NCBI GenBank assembly: GCA_963691655.1
Contig: OY829326.1
Span: 101,431,340 to 101,495,339, forward strand
DNA length: 64,000 nucleotides
Origin: Toxonevra muliebris
Lineage: Eukaryota > Arthropoda > Insecta > Diptera > Pallopteridae
Direction: 5' to 3'
The notes under the pieces are model-generated. The model was not told where the DNA came from. It did no database searches and saw only the letters and a program-made list of their open reading frames with translations. Position numbers and translations under genes: made by a program. Of this stretch, positions 46,141-57,651 are shown piece after piece; the stretch's first letter is position 1; each line of letters begins with the position of its first letter.

Positions 46141-47978
46141 AGAGTCAATTATGTTTCTTAATAACTGCAATCAAAAATTATTATTCATATGTTGCTTATA
46201 TCCTCATTGCATTCTTTTACAGTTCTGGAGCAGAGTAACTCTTACAATTTTCATCCGATTATTTTAAGATTTTTAATAGAGATATTAATAAATATGTTTT
46301 TCATCAGATGATGTTGCAGTTTTTAAAAATAAAAATTATATTTTTATACATAAATGAATAACTAATTTAAAAAATGGGGGAAACGCATTTTTTAAAAACA
46401 AATTTACCATTCAGCAGCAAAACAAAATTTTCAATTTCTTTCCAACTTTCTCCAACTGATAGTCATTGATGTTTAATAAAACATTGAATTTTTCTGTTGC
46501 ATTTGTTGCATAAAAGTTGTGGCAACTACAATGTACACCGTTTGTACTCGGCATAGAAGAAAGGCATGGAGCACAAGACAACAATATTATCCATGAAATT
46601 TATAAACCAAAAATTGTTTTTAAATCCGCAAATGATGCATTCAAACTTACACCCGGATGTTTGATCTTTCAATTATAAAATTTTTAAATTGGGCCAGACT
46701 TTCGCTTCTTAGTGGTAGCATAACTCCTTAAATTATTTGTGGATCTCAACCAATTTGCCAGGAGAACTTTCTCAATTTTTCTATTTGTTTGCTAAGTGGC
46801 GAAGAGAAGATTTGGAGTTTAAGATATTCAAACCAAAGATTGAACTTAAACTTTAGAATTTATAGAATAAAAACATTTAAGTTACTGTAGGAAGTAAACA
46901 GGCCAAATATTTATAAACTTAAGGAGAAACCAAACCCGAATTGCCACAGGTGCAACTCCTGTTGCAGAGTTAAAAAACATTTATGGATGCTGGGCAAATT
47001 ATTCCCAAAAAAGGAAAGAATTATATTGATAAGGAAAGTAAAATTAGGTAAGAAGGGCAAGTAAAGACGGAGAAGGTAAATGGGAGTATAGGTGAACGTT
47101 CACTTTGAATTTAAGAATTGTCAGGAAACACATTTATGAGATACTTATTCCATAAACGAACGGTTCGACAGAAATATGTTTTGGAATATGTTGTTCTAAT
47201 GTCCCGAATTAGGGAAAAACAATAGCTAAATTTTTTGACTAAGTTTACAGGTTTTGATGTGCAGTGCCCTAAAGTAAAATTTTATGAGCAGTATTTCTCT
47301 GGAAAATATAAACACTCTTTACTTCTGGTTTGTTAGCGAACTTTCGTTAGTTCTATTGGAATGCTTACTGTGGCTTGAAGTTCTGTCTGAATGCAAGTAG
47401 GTTCTGCGTTTAAATCTTTGCAAGCCATACTTACTTATCATATAAAGATTAAATTAATATTTTGAACTCCAAAACGTCTCTTTTAATTTCATGGATATTA
47501 CAAAATTTATAACGCACTTCGTAGTACAAATTTAAATTTGCAATGGATTGGAAAGTTTATAACAAAGTACGAGTACGAGTACGAGGTTTAAATCATTTCA
47601 TTTAAAAGAGCAATTCTTCAAAGGAAAATACGGCAAAAAAAAATCACTTAATCATATTTCAGACTTAGTTCTTTGTCATGATATTGTCATATTTTGATGA
47701 GATAATTTTAATAGAAATATACACTGGCGTATAAGTAATTGCGAATGCTATTATGATGAATGCAAAGTTGTCATTTCGAAATCAAATAATTTCTTGACCA
47801 ATTTCGTAAGTGGCAAAATTTTTTATTTCGTATGGGAATTGACCATACTTTTTCATCAAATATTTAATTTATTATTATTTTAAAGTTTCTGTATGGTGAA
47901 GAATTTGTTGCAACAGAGATTTGTTAGGTCATAAATTTTTTTTTATAAGGACTGCTTAGGAATTGGAGTAGCAATCGA
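46141..47978. other. intronic DNA, nothing recognised
   Basis: AT-rich sequence without supported genes, terminal repeats or tandem structure apart from a short CGAGTACGAGTACGAG run near 47570. Confidence 0.4.
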
Positions 47979-48155
47979 GGGAGGTTACTCTGTAGTTCGA
48001 TTCGAACAAAAATTTACTCGAATTCGAACGATTGGTACTCTAGAAAACATTTTCGAATAATATTTGTTCGATGTTCAGATTTCATTTTGTGCCTTTCGGA
48101 TCGAATTTGGCATTCGAATAGAACTGCCTTTCGAATCGAACTAGAGTAACCCCCC
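47979..48155. mobile_element. small MITE with TTCGAA-rich arms
   Basis: The left end GGGAGGTTACTCTGTAGTTC and the right end (reverse complement GGGGGGTTACTCTAGTTCGA) are inverted, followed by TTCGATTCGAA/TTCGAATCGAA words. About 177 bp; no duplication fixed. Confidence 0.55.
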
Positions 48156-51100
48156 AGTAAGTAAAGTTGAAATTGTATTTGCAAAAAAAAGTCAAGGCTG
48201 GTGTTAGATTACTTCAAATAATTAATTTGATAAATAATAAATAAATATTGACTTCTTGAACTTAGTTTATGGGTTTTTAATTTTTACAGATTTTTCGGTC
48301 CAAACTATGTACTTAAAAATGATTTAGTTTTACAAATTTTGTTAGAGAACTGTATTCGCATTTTAATTTGAGATAACTCAAAAGTCTAACGTACTGTGCA
48401 ATGAACTTTTTTGTTTTATTTATTGCAATTACTTCAAAAAGAGGAAACAAATCGCGTTTTAATTATTGTGCCGCAATAATAATAAATAAAAAAAAATTGT
48501 ATTTCAATGATTTAGTTCTTTATTGTTTTTAAAAATTGCATGAGAAAATCTTCAAAAAAAAAAGGAAACTTTATTTTTTTTAAAGCATTCAAAAAAACTT
48601 GTTTTTTTTATCAATTCTTCACGCTTCAACTTCAGTTTTAAGCACATTTAAGCCACACATTAAGGATTCAGCTTTTATTTTCAAACACACATACGTTAAA
48701 ATTTTCAAAGACGCGCGCTTTTCAAACACACACGCACTACATAAATAACAACAAGAATAACAACAATAAAGATTGAAGTAAAAAGAGTAGTATTTCCGAA
48801 ACACTTTCATTCTCGTACGAGAGTCTCACTGATCAATGATAGCAACGACGACCACAACGTTCTTAATGTTGTTTGGGTGACGGTGTCTTAAATAGAACTG
48901 CGTACGAAAATTCACCCAACAGCAGCAATAGCAAAATAGTAGCAGCAGTGGCAGTGGCAGTGACGACGACAACAACAACCACTTTGAAAAGCGCGGTGTT
49001 TTACAAGTGAATGAACGTTTTTGTTGTATCGCAATATAATAGCGCGATAAACATTAAAAAAAAAATAGTATTATTTAATTATTTTAGTGTTAGCATTAGC
49101 AAATTTTTAGTATGTAGATATTCATGCCCATAAGTCAATATCAACAACAACAACAGCAGCGCAGTACAACACTATTTGCAGTAGCAGCGCAGCAAAGGCA
49201 ACAACGATATCTCACATGTGCATGCATGTTTTTTTTAGAAGAACCGAAAGAACGAAGGAACAAAAACACGAGTTATATATGTATATGTGCTCTCTAAAAG
49301 CATGAATGCTCAAAGCTCTCAGTAGCACTCTCAATAATGGAATTGAGTCATTTTTGTTGTTATTGTGTTAACCGTCATACTGCAATGTAAACACCTCATA
49401 GTTATGTAGTTACTATATCATTGATAGGATTCGTGATGATGATTACGATGTTGTTGTTGTTTTTGTTGGTGGTGGTGGTGGTGGAATCATATGTTTTATT
49501 CTAAATCTACTAAAAAGTGATCTTCTTCAATCAAAATACCATCAAAAAGTGAATTTTAAATCGAAATTAAACTGAACTGAAATCTACCATAAAGCTGCAT
49601 ACATATATATGTACATATTAACATCTTGTTATTGTTGTTGAGTGTTTATTGAAGCGCAAAAAAAAAGTAAATAAGTCGACGATTTTAACAAAACATACTG
49701 AAATTCTTTAACAAAAAAGAACCAACAGCATACAACTATTTCGATTGGTCTTAACGAATGTCTACAGCCCTACTTGCAAATACTTACTGCAATCAAATAA
49801 GAGAAATTGCACCATCCTGGTTCAGACACTAGCGGATCCTGTCATTTCCAAAGGGAGGTTTTAATTTTTTCGTCTCTTTAAAATTTTGTTGTTGATTCAC
49901 GACCAAAGATTAAAATGTTTGAGGTGAGATGATAATCTCTCTCCCAAATCCTACCCTCCTCCCCGCCTCCTATAATTTGGTAGTGGCCTCGGATATTGTT
50001 ACAAATAACTTGTTTTTGACTTTTAACTTTTTTAAATAAAACCTATTGAAAACCTTTTGGGCATTAAATTTAGTATAGCGTTAAAGTACCTTAAGGACAC
50101 CCTGCACTTTCTCGGTTTGAAAAAATCGATTTTTTTTAAAGTGTCCTATTCGAAAGTATTTGGAAATTAAAAATATTTTGTGAAAATTTCAGAGAAACAT
50201 CCGAGTACTTTCGAAGATGTAGACGATTATAGCGCGAAGCTAACAGTCTAATTCGATACTGTGAAAAATAGTTGCAGTATTATTAAACACTTGCACACAG
50301 AGGCAATGATTCACCTCGATACGGAGGCTAGAAACAGGTGAAGGCGAGGTAACGTTCAGCAGCACACAATCCGCAAAAAAGTCATGATCTAAGGTGAGTC
50401 CGAAAGTATGTAGGTGAAGCATTGTCAACTCATCAGCAGCAGTATTTAACAGACACTTTCTATATTTCGAACGAAACTATTATTCGCCTACTTATTCTTC
50501 TTTTATAGCCCAATAGCGTATGGAGGGCCTAGACCGGGCTTCTCGCATCTATTTAAGTTGTATAAGTTATGTATATTTGAAAGAGGCCTATAGTTTTATG
50601 CCAAATCAGAACGGCAAAGTGAAAAGCTTTTATTATGTAATTTTTACTCTTGGAAGTTTTTTATTGCCAGCCAAGAGGTGGTGCGGTAGAAAAATTTGTT
50701 TTACATTTTTTATTTTCTTTGTGCTGAGCATTGAACCCGGGCATCCTGCGTAGCAGTTCGGCACAACAATAACAAAAATTATCGTGTTTTGTTTTGCATT
50801 AAAAGTAACCGAACGATTTGAATTGAAATCGGAAAATGGGACCACCCGAAAGTCAGGGATTGCGGCCTATAAGATCTTTTGTGCCAAAGCCCGCCAAAAT
50901 TATGAAAGAAATTGAACCCAACGATAACTTTGTTCGAAATACAGGAAGCGACCATAAGACGGGTTGCTTCCCTCAACTAAAATTTATAGACTACTACCGA
51001 ATTTATTCAGCTTAGAAACTTGTACTTTTTTCCTCACTTCCAATACAAATAGATCAGTAAACAATAGTTCCAGAAGTTATGTGGGCTCAACTCCCATTAT

Positions 51101-52076
51101 CTGATATAGGTAATGAACACCACATCTGCGCATTTTCAAACCCATATTATTAAGTTCCTAATTCTAAGTCTTCGATCTGAAAAAATTAAATAAAATTAAT
51201 GGGTTTTGTCCCGATATATTTTCAAAGTCGACAAAGGCATAATATAGAGCCTCAATTTTGTGTGTTATAAATGACAACCGAATTTGCTGTGAAATCTTAA
51301 CTTTCAATTAATCAATTTAAACTATTTTTATGTATTTTTTCGATGTGTAGCGAATATGTACGTGATTACTACACAACATTTTATTTTGTGCCGGTTTTTA
51401 TGATCTTTTTTTTATGAAAAATTCAAACTCAAAAACTTGCAAACAATTTATTTACGCTGTGTTTAACATAAGAGATTCACGCACCCTTTAACAGGCAGAC
51501 AAAAACAGTAGCATCGTAGTATTAGCATTTCATATAAATCATCGCGAAAAGGTCCACTCAGAGAGAGAGGGAGAGAGAGAATAAGAGAAGCATTCAATTC
51601 GCTGTTTGTTTATTTTGTAGTATTTAACTTTCAGTTTCAAGTTTTGTTGAAATAAACGTGACAAAATTTGAGTCACTCATAATTCAATAATTTATTTTTT
51701 AAAATATTTTTAGTTATTGTTAATTAGTATGAATTCAAATATTTATAGTTCTAACTAATACTATTTTAGTTATGCAAACAATTTGAATTGCAAGATTAGG
51801 GAGGGATATGATTTTTTTTAAATTAAACTATACACATTTTTAATTGATTTATTTTATGATTTTAGTTGGAAGAGTAGAATAACAACATTGAAAAATAAAA
51901 TAAATAACAACGAAAGAAAATATAAGCGGAAAGAATTAAAATGCATTCCGAATAAATGGGCGTGAATTAATGCTTTAATTAAAAAACATTTTGAAGATTT
52001 CGCAAAATATATAAATTGAATAACTAGAGTATTTTTAATTAATTTATGCTCTCAAAAAGAAAAATTTATTAGGTAT
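48156..52076. other. intronic DNA, partly less AT-rich (48820-49500)
   Basis: 48820-49500 is rich in CAA/CAG/GCA triplets (ACAACAACAACAGCAGCGCA) and has a perfect 12-bp palindrome TCTCGTACGAGA near 48813. It lacks TE hallmarks and may be older intronic or regulatory sequence of the gene. GGT repeats occur at 49470-49485 and GA repeats at 51560-51580. No gene is supported. Confidence 0.3.
50840..50910 (-). mobile_element. SINE tail fragment (second-head type)
   Basis: CGAAAGTCAGGGATTGCGGC, CTATAAGATCTTTTGTGCC and AAAGCCC match the tail of the dimeric SINE at 5870-5925 (CGAAAGTCAAGCACTGCGAC; CTATAAGATCTATTGTACC). It shows that the second unit also exists apart from the dimer. Confidence 0.55.
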
Positions 52077-52385
52077 AGCAACTCGATAGCCTAGTGGATA
52101 GTGCACTAGACTTTCATTTGGGAGGTTCGGGTTCGATTCCCGTCTTCGTCTGGTGGTTAATTTTCATTACTTTCTTATATTCACTATCAATATGAAGTGT
52201 ATGAGAATTGTAAGATAGTGTACAAGTGCACACCTTGGTTGGTAATGGCAAAACCACCAAGCCGATAAAAAATTGCCACACCGCCGTTCGGAATCGGCGT
52301 TAAACTGTAGGTCCAACTATGTGGTATCACAATGGGCCGTTCAGGCCTAAGTGTGTCTCTCGAAAGCCACTCCAACCTAACCTAA
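52077..52385 (+). mobile_element. tRNA-derived SINE, most complete copy
   Basis: The A box TAGCCTAGTGG and B box GGTTCGATTCC are exact polymerase III promoter matches. The body holds CTGGTGGTTAATTTTCATTA, AAAATTGCCACACCGCCGTT and ACAATGGGCCGTTCAGG, and the 3' end AGCCACTCCAACCTAACCTA. The head resembles a tRNA-Glu or tRNA-Asp gene but the acceptor arms do not pair as in a real tRNA. No protein. Confidence 0.8.
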
Positions 52386-52889
52386 ATTAAAGACAACTTT
52401 ATTGTCTTTTTGAAAAGACATAGATGTTTCACTTTTAAGAATGGCGACCCGTATCGGAAAAATCAAAAAATTTACTATATCTCGAAAATCTGATTGCAGA
52501 TTCGGATTCAGCGGTCCAAAAAACATTAGATACCATCCACTTTAGAGATGGGTAAAAAACAGTGTTGTATAGTGTAGGGGAAAGGCATGCAGGTTGAGAC
52601 CGTCAAATATTTTTGTTTTTTTCCACTAACGGTACGAATGTTTCTGCTGTCACGTTGATAATAATAATAATATCAGTAGTAAATTTTTCATTACAGAGAG
52701 ACCTACTTGTTGCCATTCCGTATGTTTCAAACAGAATATCCAAAAAAAATTTTTGAAATAAGTGAATTTGAGAATTTTCTAAACGTAAAAAAAGTGTCGT
52801 TATTAAAGCCGTACAAAAAGGTTAATTTAACATTCGTACCACAGTTTTTGCTCTTTTTTAATGTTCCGTAGGAAATTTAAACATATCTT

Positions 52890-53188
52890 AGGTTAGGTTG
52901 GAGTGGCTGTCGAGAGACACACTAAGGCTTTACCGGCCCATTGTGTTACCAAATAGTTGGACCTACAGTTTAACACCGATTCCGAACGGCGGTGTGGCAA
53001 TTTTTTATCGGCTTGGTGGTTTTGCCATTACCAACCAAGGTGTGCACTTGTACACTATCTTATAATTCTCATACACTTCATCTTGATAGTGAATATAAGA
53101 AAGTAATGAAAATTAACCACCAGACGAAGACGGGAATCGAACCCGAACCTCCCGGATGAAAGTCTAGTACACTACCCACTAGACTAGC
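52890..53188 (-). mobile_element. tRNA-derived SINE, inserted in a DNA transposon relic
   Basis: Minus-strand copy with B box GGTTCGATTCC, decayed A box (TAGTCTAGTGG), body CCACACCGCCGTTCGGAATC and 3' end CCACTCCAACCTAACCTA. Nearly full length. Target duplication not resolved. Confidence 0.75.
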
Positions 53189-53204
53189 TGATTTCTGATA
53201 ATGT

Positions 53205-53357
53205 ATGAAGAATTTACCAGTCAAACTAACTAGTACAAATTCCGTGGAATACAACAAGTGTCAACAACCATTCCATTTAAAGTGTGCCAATATAACGCGA
53301 AGTTATTTCACGTGCCGAAATTGCAACTGTGATGCCAATCTTTCTGACAAAAATTAA
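53205..53357 (+). pseudogene. C-terminal zinc-binding remnant of a transposase (putative)
   Basis: A 50-residue frame MKNLPVKLTSTNSVEYNKC then QQPFHLKCANITRSYFTC and RNCNC. The pattern C-x4-H-x2-C-x9-C-x2-C with FHLKCA is that of the second half of a PHD-type finger, as found at the C-terminus of some DNA transposases. The first Cys pair and the catalytic part are missing; a SINE lies just upstream. It is a fragment at most. Confidence 0.35.
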
Positions 53358-53687
53358 TTAAATTTCTTATATTTTTTTCTCTTCTTCATGGCTAAGGCCT
53401 TTATGATAAATAAATTAACAATAATACTTTGAAATTCATAGTCATAATTTTTTTTGTTCCAACATTTTTTCATGACTGTTTCAACCTGCATGTCAATAAT
53501 TTTTTTGCCAAAAAACATATGTTCGGAAAACTGGCTATAACTTTTTAATTTTTCAAGCAATGGAAAGGTGTAGCCCAAGACCTTACTGTGATATTTTTTT
53601 TTAGTAAAAAAATTTGGACATAAAAACAAAACCCGTCTCAACCTGCAAGCCTTTCCCCTAATTAATACTAAAAATAAATAAATAAGT

Positions 53688-54110
53688 AAAACTAGTCGGT
53701 AAGGTCCCAGTAACTGGGGCTAGTTTTTGGCGAAAGAAATCTCTTTATGAAAAACAAATATCAAAAGAGAACCAAACTACTCATTGGTGTTTGTTTTGTT
53801 ATTTGTGTATGCAGATAATTCGCTAGATAATTCTGAGAGATGCCGTTACTTATGTCTTCTCTCATTCTCATTTGTTATTTACTCCCACTAAAGCAATGAT
53901 TTTTACAACGATTTGTTCAGTGAGTGAATTTTAAAGAACGTCCGACCCTAATATTTTGGAATTGGCTAAACCGATTTTGAATCTGATAATTTTTGGCTAC
54001 CTACTCGTCAAACTCTTTAAATTGATATGATATCGTAGCACTTCTGGATGTTCTGGAATAAAATTGTAGTTACACTAATAAATGTATAGATGCCGCAAGG
54101 TACACAGTTG
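53688..54110 (+). repeat. dispersed repeat, inverted relative of 32676-32992
   Basis: Starts AGTCGGTAAGGTCCCAGTAA then CTGGGGC, and shares GAAAGAAATCTCTTTATG, AACCAAACTACTC and AATAAAATTGTAGTTACACT with the other copy in reverse complement. This copy is longer by about 100 bp in the middle. Confidence 0.5.
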
Positions 54111-54343
54111 ACCTAGCTGGAAAAGGAAAAATTCTAGCTTTTATAGAAAATAGCTTAAAAATAAGTAAAATTTGCTAAAAAGATCCATTGAAGTGAAAAA
54201 GTTATTTATAATTTTATTTCAAATTTGGATAAATACGATAAAAAAAAGACGAAGAGCTCCGAAGCGGAAGCTCTTCTATTATTTTGGACGTGAACGTCCA
54301 AAAATAATAGGGAAAGAAACAAAATCGCATTCCTGTTTTGGAC

Positions 54344-54442
54344 CGACCGGACTGCTCGCCGGATCTAAACTCAATTGAAAATATTTGGGGCTTACTGAAA
54401 CGAGCAAACCTCAATTATGAAAGAATGAGAAGCGATAGATAG
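54344..54442 (+). pseudogene. Tc1-like transposase C-terminal fragment
   Basis: The frame reads RPDCSPDLNSIENIWGLLKR then ANLNYERMRSDR-stop, the SPDLNPIENxWGxLKR signature including the catalytic Glu of DD34E elements. Upstream frames are scrambled and hold a hairpin (TATTTTGGACGTGAACGTCC). Only the C-terminal block is recognisable. Confidence 0.7.
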
Positions 54443-55189
54443 AAAGCTAAAAAAGCTTCTCAATTCAATGAACCCAAGAATATTTGAATCCAATCAAGCA
54501 AAAGAAGGAGTAACAAGCTATTAAAAAATAGTTTTTGTGTAATTTTAAAATAAATAAACAAATTTTTAATTACATTTACAAATTTGTGCTATAGTTATGA
54601 AACCAAACAATAAGAGCGAAAAATGATAGCATGCGATCTTATAACGGTTCTTTATAATGAGCTCTTTTTTAAGACAAAAAACACATTGCTTATTCAAAAA
54701 AAAAGTGAGAATGTTTTAGTTTTTTTTCTAAAATATTGTTGAAATTATTTTTATAATAATTTCTGCAAAAATTAAAAATTGTGGTACAGTTGTGCAACGC
54801 ACTTTATATATCCACATATGGGCATTTCCATGGACACGGGAATATTTTAGTTGAGGAGTCTTAGAGTATTACATTTAGGAGTAAAATCGGGCACGATCGA
54901 GCTTTTGGTATCAATTTATCAGCCATTTTAAAGCGATACGAAAACAACAAAAAATGGAAGTGCTTTTAATCCGCATGTGAAAATGTAGGAAACTCTGTGA
55001 AATTCGAAAGAAAAAAAAACATTTGCGTTCTGTTTTTTTTTTTTTTTATTTTGTTTGAGAAAAATTGAGATTGATTACGATACGATAAAATATCGATACT
55101 TTTGTTCAAATATTAATAAATCGAGTGAATCATAGCATCGACGTAACACGAATGATTTTTGAAAAGAAAAAGCAATTTGACTTTGATAT

Positions 55190-55878
55190 GAGCCGTTGCG
55201 TGCAAAAGTGGTGTAAGTCAATTTTTTTTTTATAATTTGTGTTTTCACCACCAGGCAATAACTACAACCTCATTCCGTTTTATGCGAAAGTTTTGTAAGT
55301 CTAGGTTCAACTGTTTGGCGGAGAATGTTAAATGCTGGAACGGAATGACGATAGTGATATGTGCAAAAGTAGTGTAAGTCACTGATCAAGAAGGTTATGG
55401 TTTTAGAACGAAACGCGTGGTAAAATATGATAGCGGGAACCAAAACAACGGTATACCAAACAACATTTAACAAACAGGGAAAGGCTGTGAACTGACTGCG
55501 TTTGGTAAAATGATAGCGTTTTGAATTAAATATTGTTTTGAGCTTAAAAATAATTACAAAAATGTTTTTGTTATATTTTGAATTAAAAATGCTATAATAA
55601 ATGCTATTTTTATTACAAAACTCACGATCTCTTAAAATGCGTTCGTCATAAATTTAATGTAAGTCATAATATACAACTTAATTTAATAAACATGTTGCCT
55701 GCAAAAGTGGTGTAAGTCATTTTGATATTTTAGCACATACTCAAATAAAAACAAGGATTATTAGATGAACATGTAACCTATCAAGCTGCTTGAGCAGTGG
55801 GAAAAGTAATTTAACAAGTACTAATGTATTGCTCAAAATCGATTTTATGACTTACACCACTTTTACACGCAACGGCTC
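55190..55878. mobile_element. MITE with repeated CAAAAGTGGTGTAAGTCA motif
   Basis: Ends GAGCCGTTGCGTGCAAAAGT and (reverse complement) GAGCCGTTGCGTGTAAAAGT, followed by GGTGTAAGTCA on both sides. The same inner motif occurs twice more in the interior, at about 55363 (GCAAAAGTAGTGTAAGTCA) and 55695 (GCAAAAGTGGTGTAAGTCA). 689 bp. No transposase. Confidence 0.75.
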
Positions 55879-55882
55879 ATAT

Positions 55883-55939
55883 ATTGATTATCGGCATATA
55901 AATTGATTATCGGCATATAAATTGATTATCGGCATATAA
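55883..55939. repeat. 19-bp tandem repeat, three copies
   Basis: ATTGATTATCGGCATATAA three times without change, directly beside the MITE end. Confidence 0.9.
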
Positions 55940-56267
55940 TTGTGTCCACATCCATATATTCTAAAAGTTCAATTAAACCGAATGTCAACAAATTTCAGAA
56001 CCTCACTTTTTTTCGTTCTCCGCTTCACATGGAATGCCTCAAATGAATTTGAAATGAAAATGAATATGAAAAAAAGAGAGCACGTCCTCTTTAAAAGAGA
56101 TATGATGGTAACGCTACCTAACAGTAACTATGTAAGTACTTATAAATAGAAAATATAAACAAAGAAAAGTATATCATATGAAAATACATTGGAATTATTG
56201 TTGTTATTATTATGAGTAAAATCGACCGATGACAAACGGTTATAAACAAATATAATATTTCTTCTTA

Positions 56268-56797
56268 TAGTGCGGACACACGAGTGGGGATTTCGTTAAA
56301 ATTCTGAATTTCAAATTTAGGTGGACACACGACAAAAAAGGAATTTCAAATTCGTTTTTGACAGATTATGAGTTTGGAGAAGAAGAAGAATATTTGTGTT
56401 TGTTTCTGTAAATAAAAATAAATAAAAATGTTGCCTTACAATTGGATTTGAACACCAAAAATTTATATAAAAATTATGGATGATTGGAGGAATGGCAATG
56501 AGTTGGTTTCCGACTCCATTATTTTATTTTTGACACTTAATAAATATTACAGGAGTAGCTGTTATGAAAACCAAATTCAAAATTATTAAAAAATCTAATA
56601 GATCTATAACTTATCTTTTTTACAACCTTGTGTCTGAGGGTTTCTAGTTACTTTCACGATTTCAAGTACATTTCGTTGAAATTCTTCTGAAATTCAGAAC
56701 TTTATTTAACAGCTTTTGTATGGTGAATTGCGCAATTCAGACGCATTTCAACGAAATGCTAAATTTGCCGGAAATCCTCTCTCGTGTGTCCGCACTA
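56268..56797. mobile_element. MITE with TTA duplication (PIF/Harbinger-like)
   Basis: TAGTGCGGACACACGAG at the left and its exact complement at the right, flanked by TTA on both sides (56265-56267, 56798-56800). A 3-bp TTA duplication is typical of PIF/Harbinger. Sub-terminal AAATTC/GAATTT words also mirror. 530 bp, non-coding. Confidence 0.8.
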
Positions 56798-57651
56798 TTA
56801 GATGTGAAAAAATTACTAATATGAAAATTATTAATTTCTATATACATACAGACATACGTGCATATGAACATGATAAGATGAACAATGATAATTTCATCAC
56901 TCAATCTTTGGTCAGTTTTAAAAATAAAATGAACTCATTAGAAGAAAATATATGGTATATACGCAATGGGCGAATAAGTTATTAATACTATGTTGGTATG
57001 ATTAAGCCACAAAGTTAAATAGGGGGATAACATATAATAAAATGAATAGTGCACTTTATTTCACAAGTGTTTAATAAATAGGTATTAATAGTCATATAAA
57101 TATATAATTTAAGTTAATGCAGCATAAAAAGATTTGAAAAACTGCTTTAGTAAATACAAATTTGTACACTCGGTTGAAAGCCCAATTTTTTCAAAAATAA
57201 TTCGAAAAAGTTTACACCCATCAAAGGGAACACAAGAATATGGAAAAATGTCTATACGGATCGTTAAAAGTTGAGTAATGTTAATTAAAATTGGCGACAA
57301 CTAACTAAAATTTACGATTTTAACGAATTTCTAACTTTTTGTCTTCTTTCGGTAAATTGCGATCTGATTTTAATAAAATTCTTACCGGGTAGCATCTTTT
57401 AATCTGAAGAACTCGTATAATGGGATCTAATAAAAATCGAAGTGTTCACTTCTGTTTTGGGTTACAGTATATGCATTTTTTCGTGTTTGTAAATACAGCT
57501 CTAAAATTTTTTTATTTTTTGATTTTCGAAAACTTTTATTTTTCGAGCAAGTCTAAAAGTTTTGGTTTTTAAGAAGTGTTTTTGTAGTGTTACAGTACAT
57601 GCATAGCTCAGATATTTTCTTAAGTTTTTTCTTTTTTTTTATGATCTACCA

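Larger units (their letters stand above)
52570..53659. mobile_element. DNA transposon relic with AGGGGAAAGGC ends
   Basis: The left end AGGGGAAAGGCATGCAGGTT and the right end (reverse complement AGGGGAAAGGCTTGCAGGTT), continuing GAGAC, differ by one base in 20. TA stands at the outer edges on both sides, fitting a TA duplication. A SINE (52890-53188) interrupts it, and a short zinc-binding relic lies at 53205-53357. Superfamily is uncertain; pogo-like is possible given TA and the zinc motif. Confidence 0.65.

Noticed and set aside
52077..52150. A tRNA gene with good A and B boxes
   Set aside because: The boxes match, but the acceptor stem is absent and the same sequence recurs with a common 3' body, so these are SINE heads.
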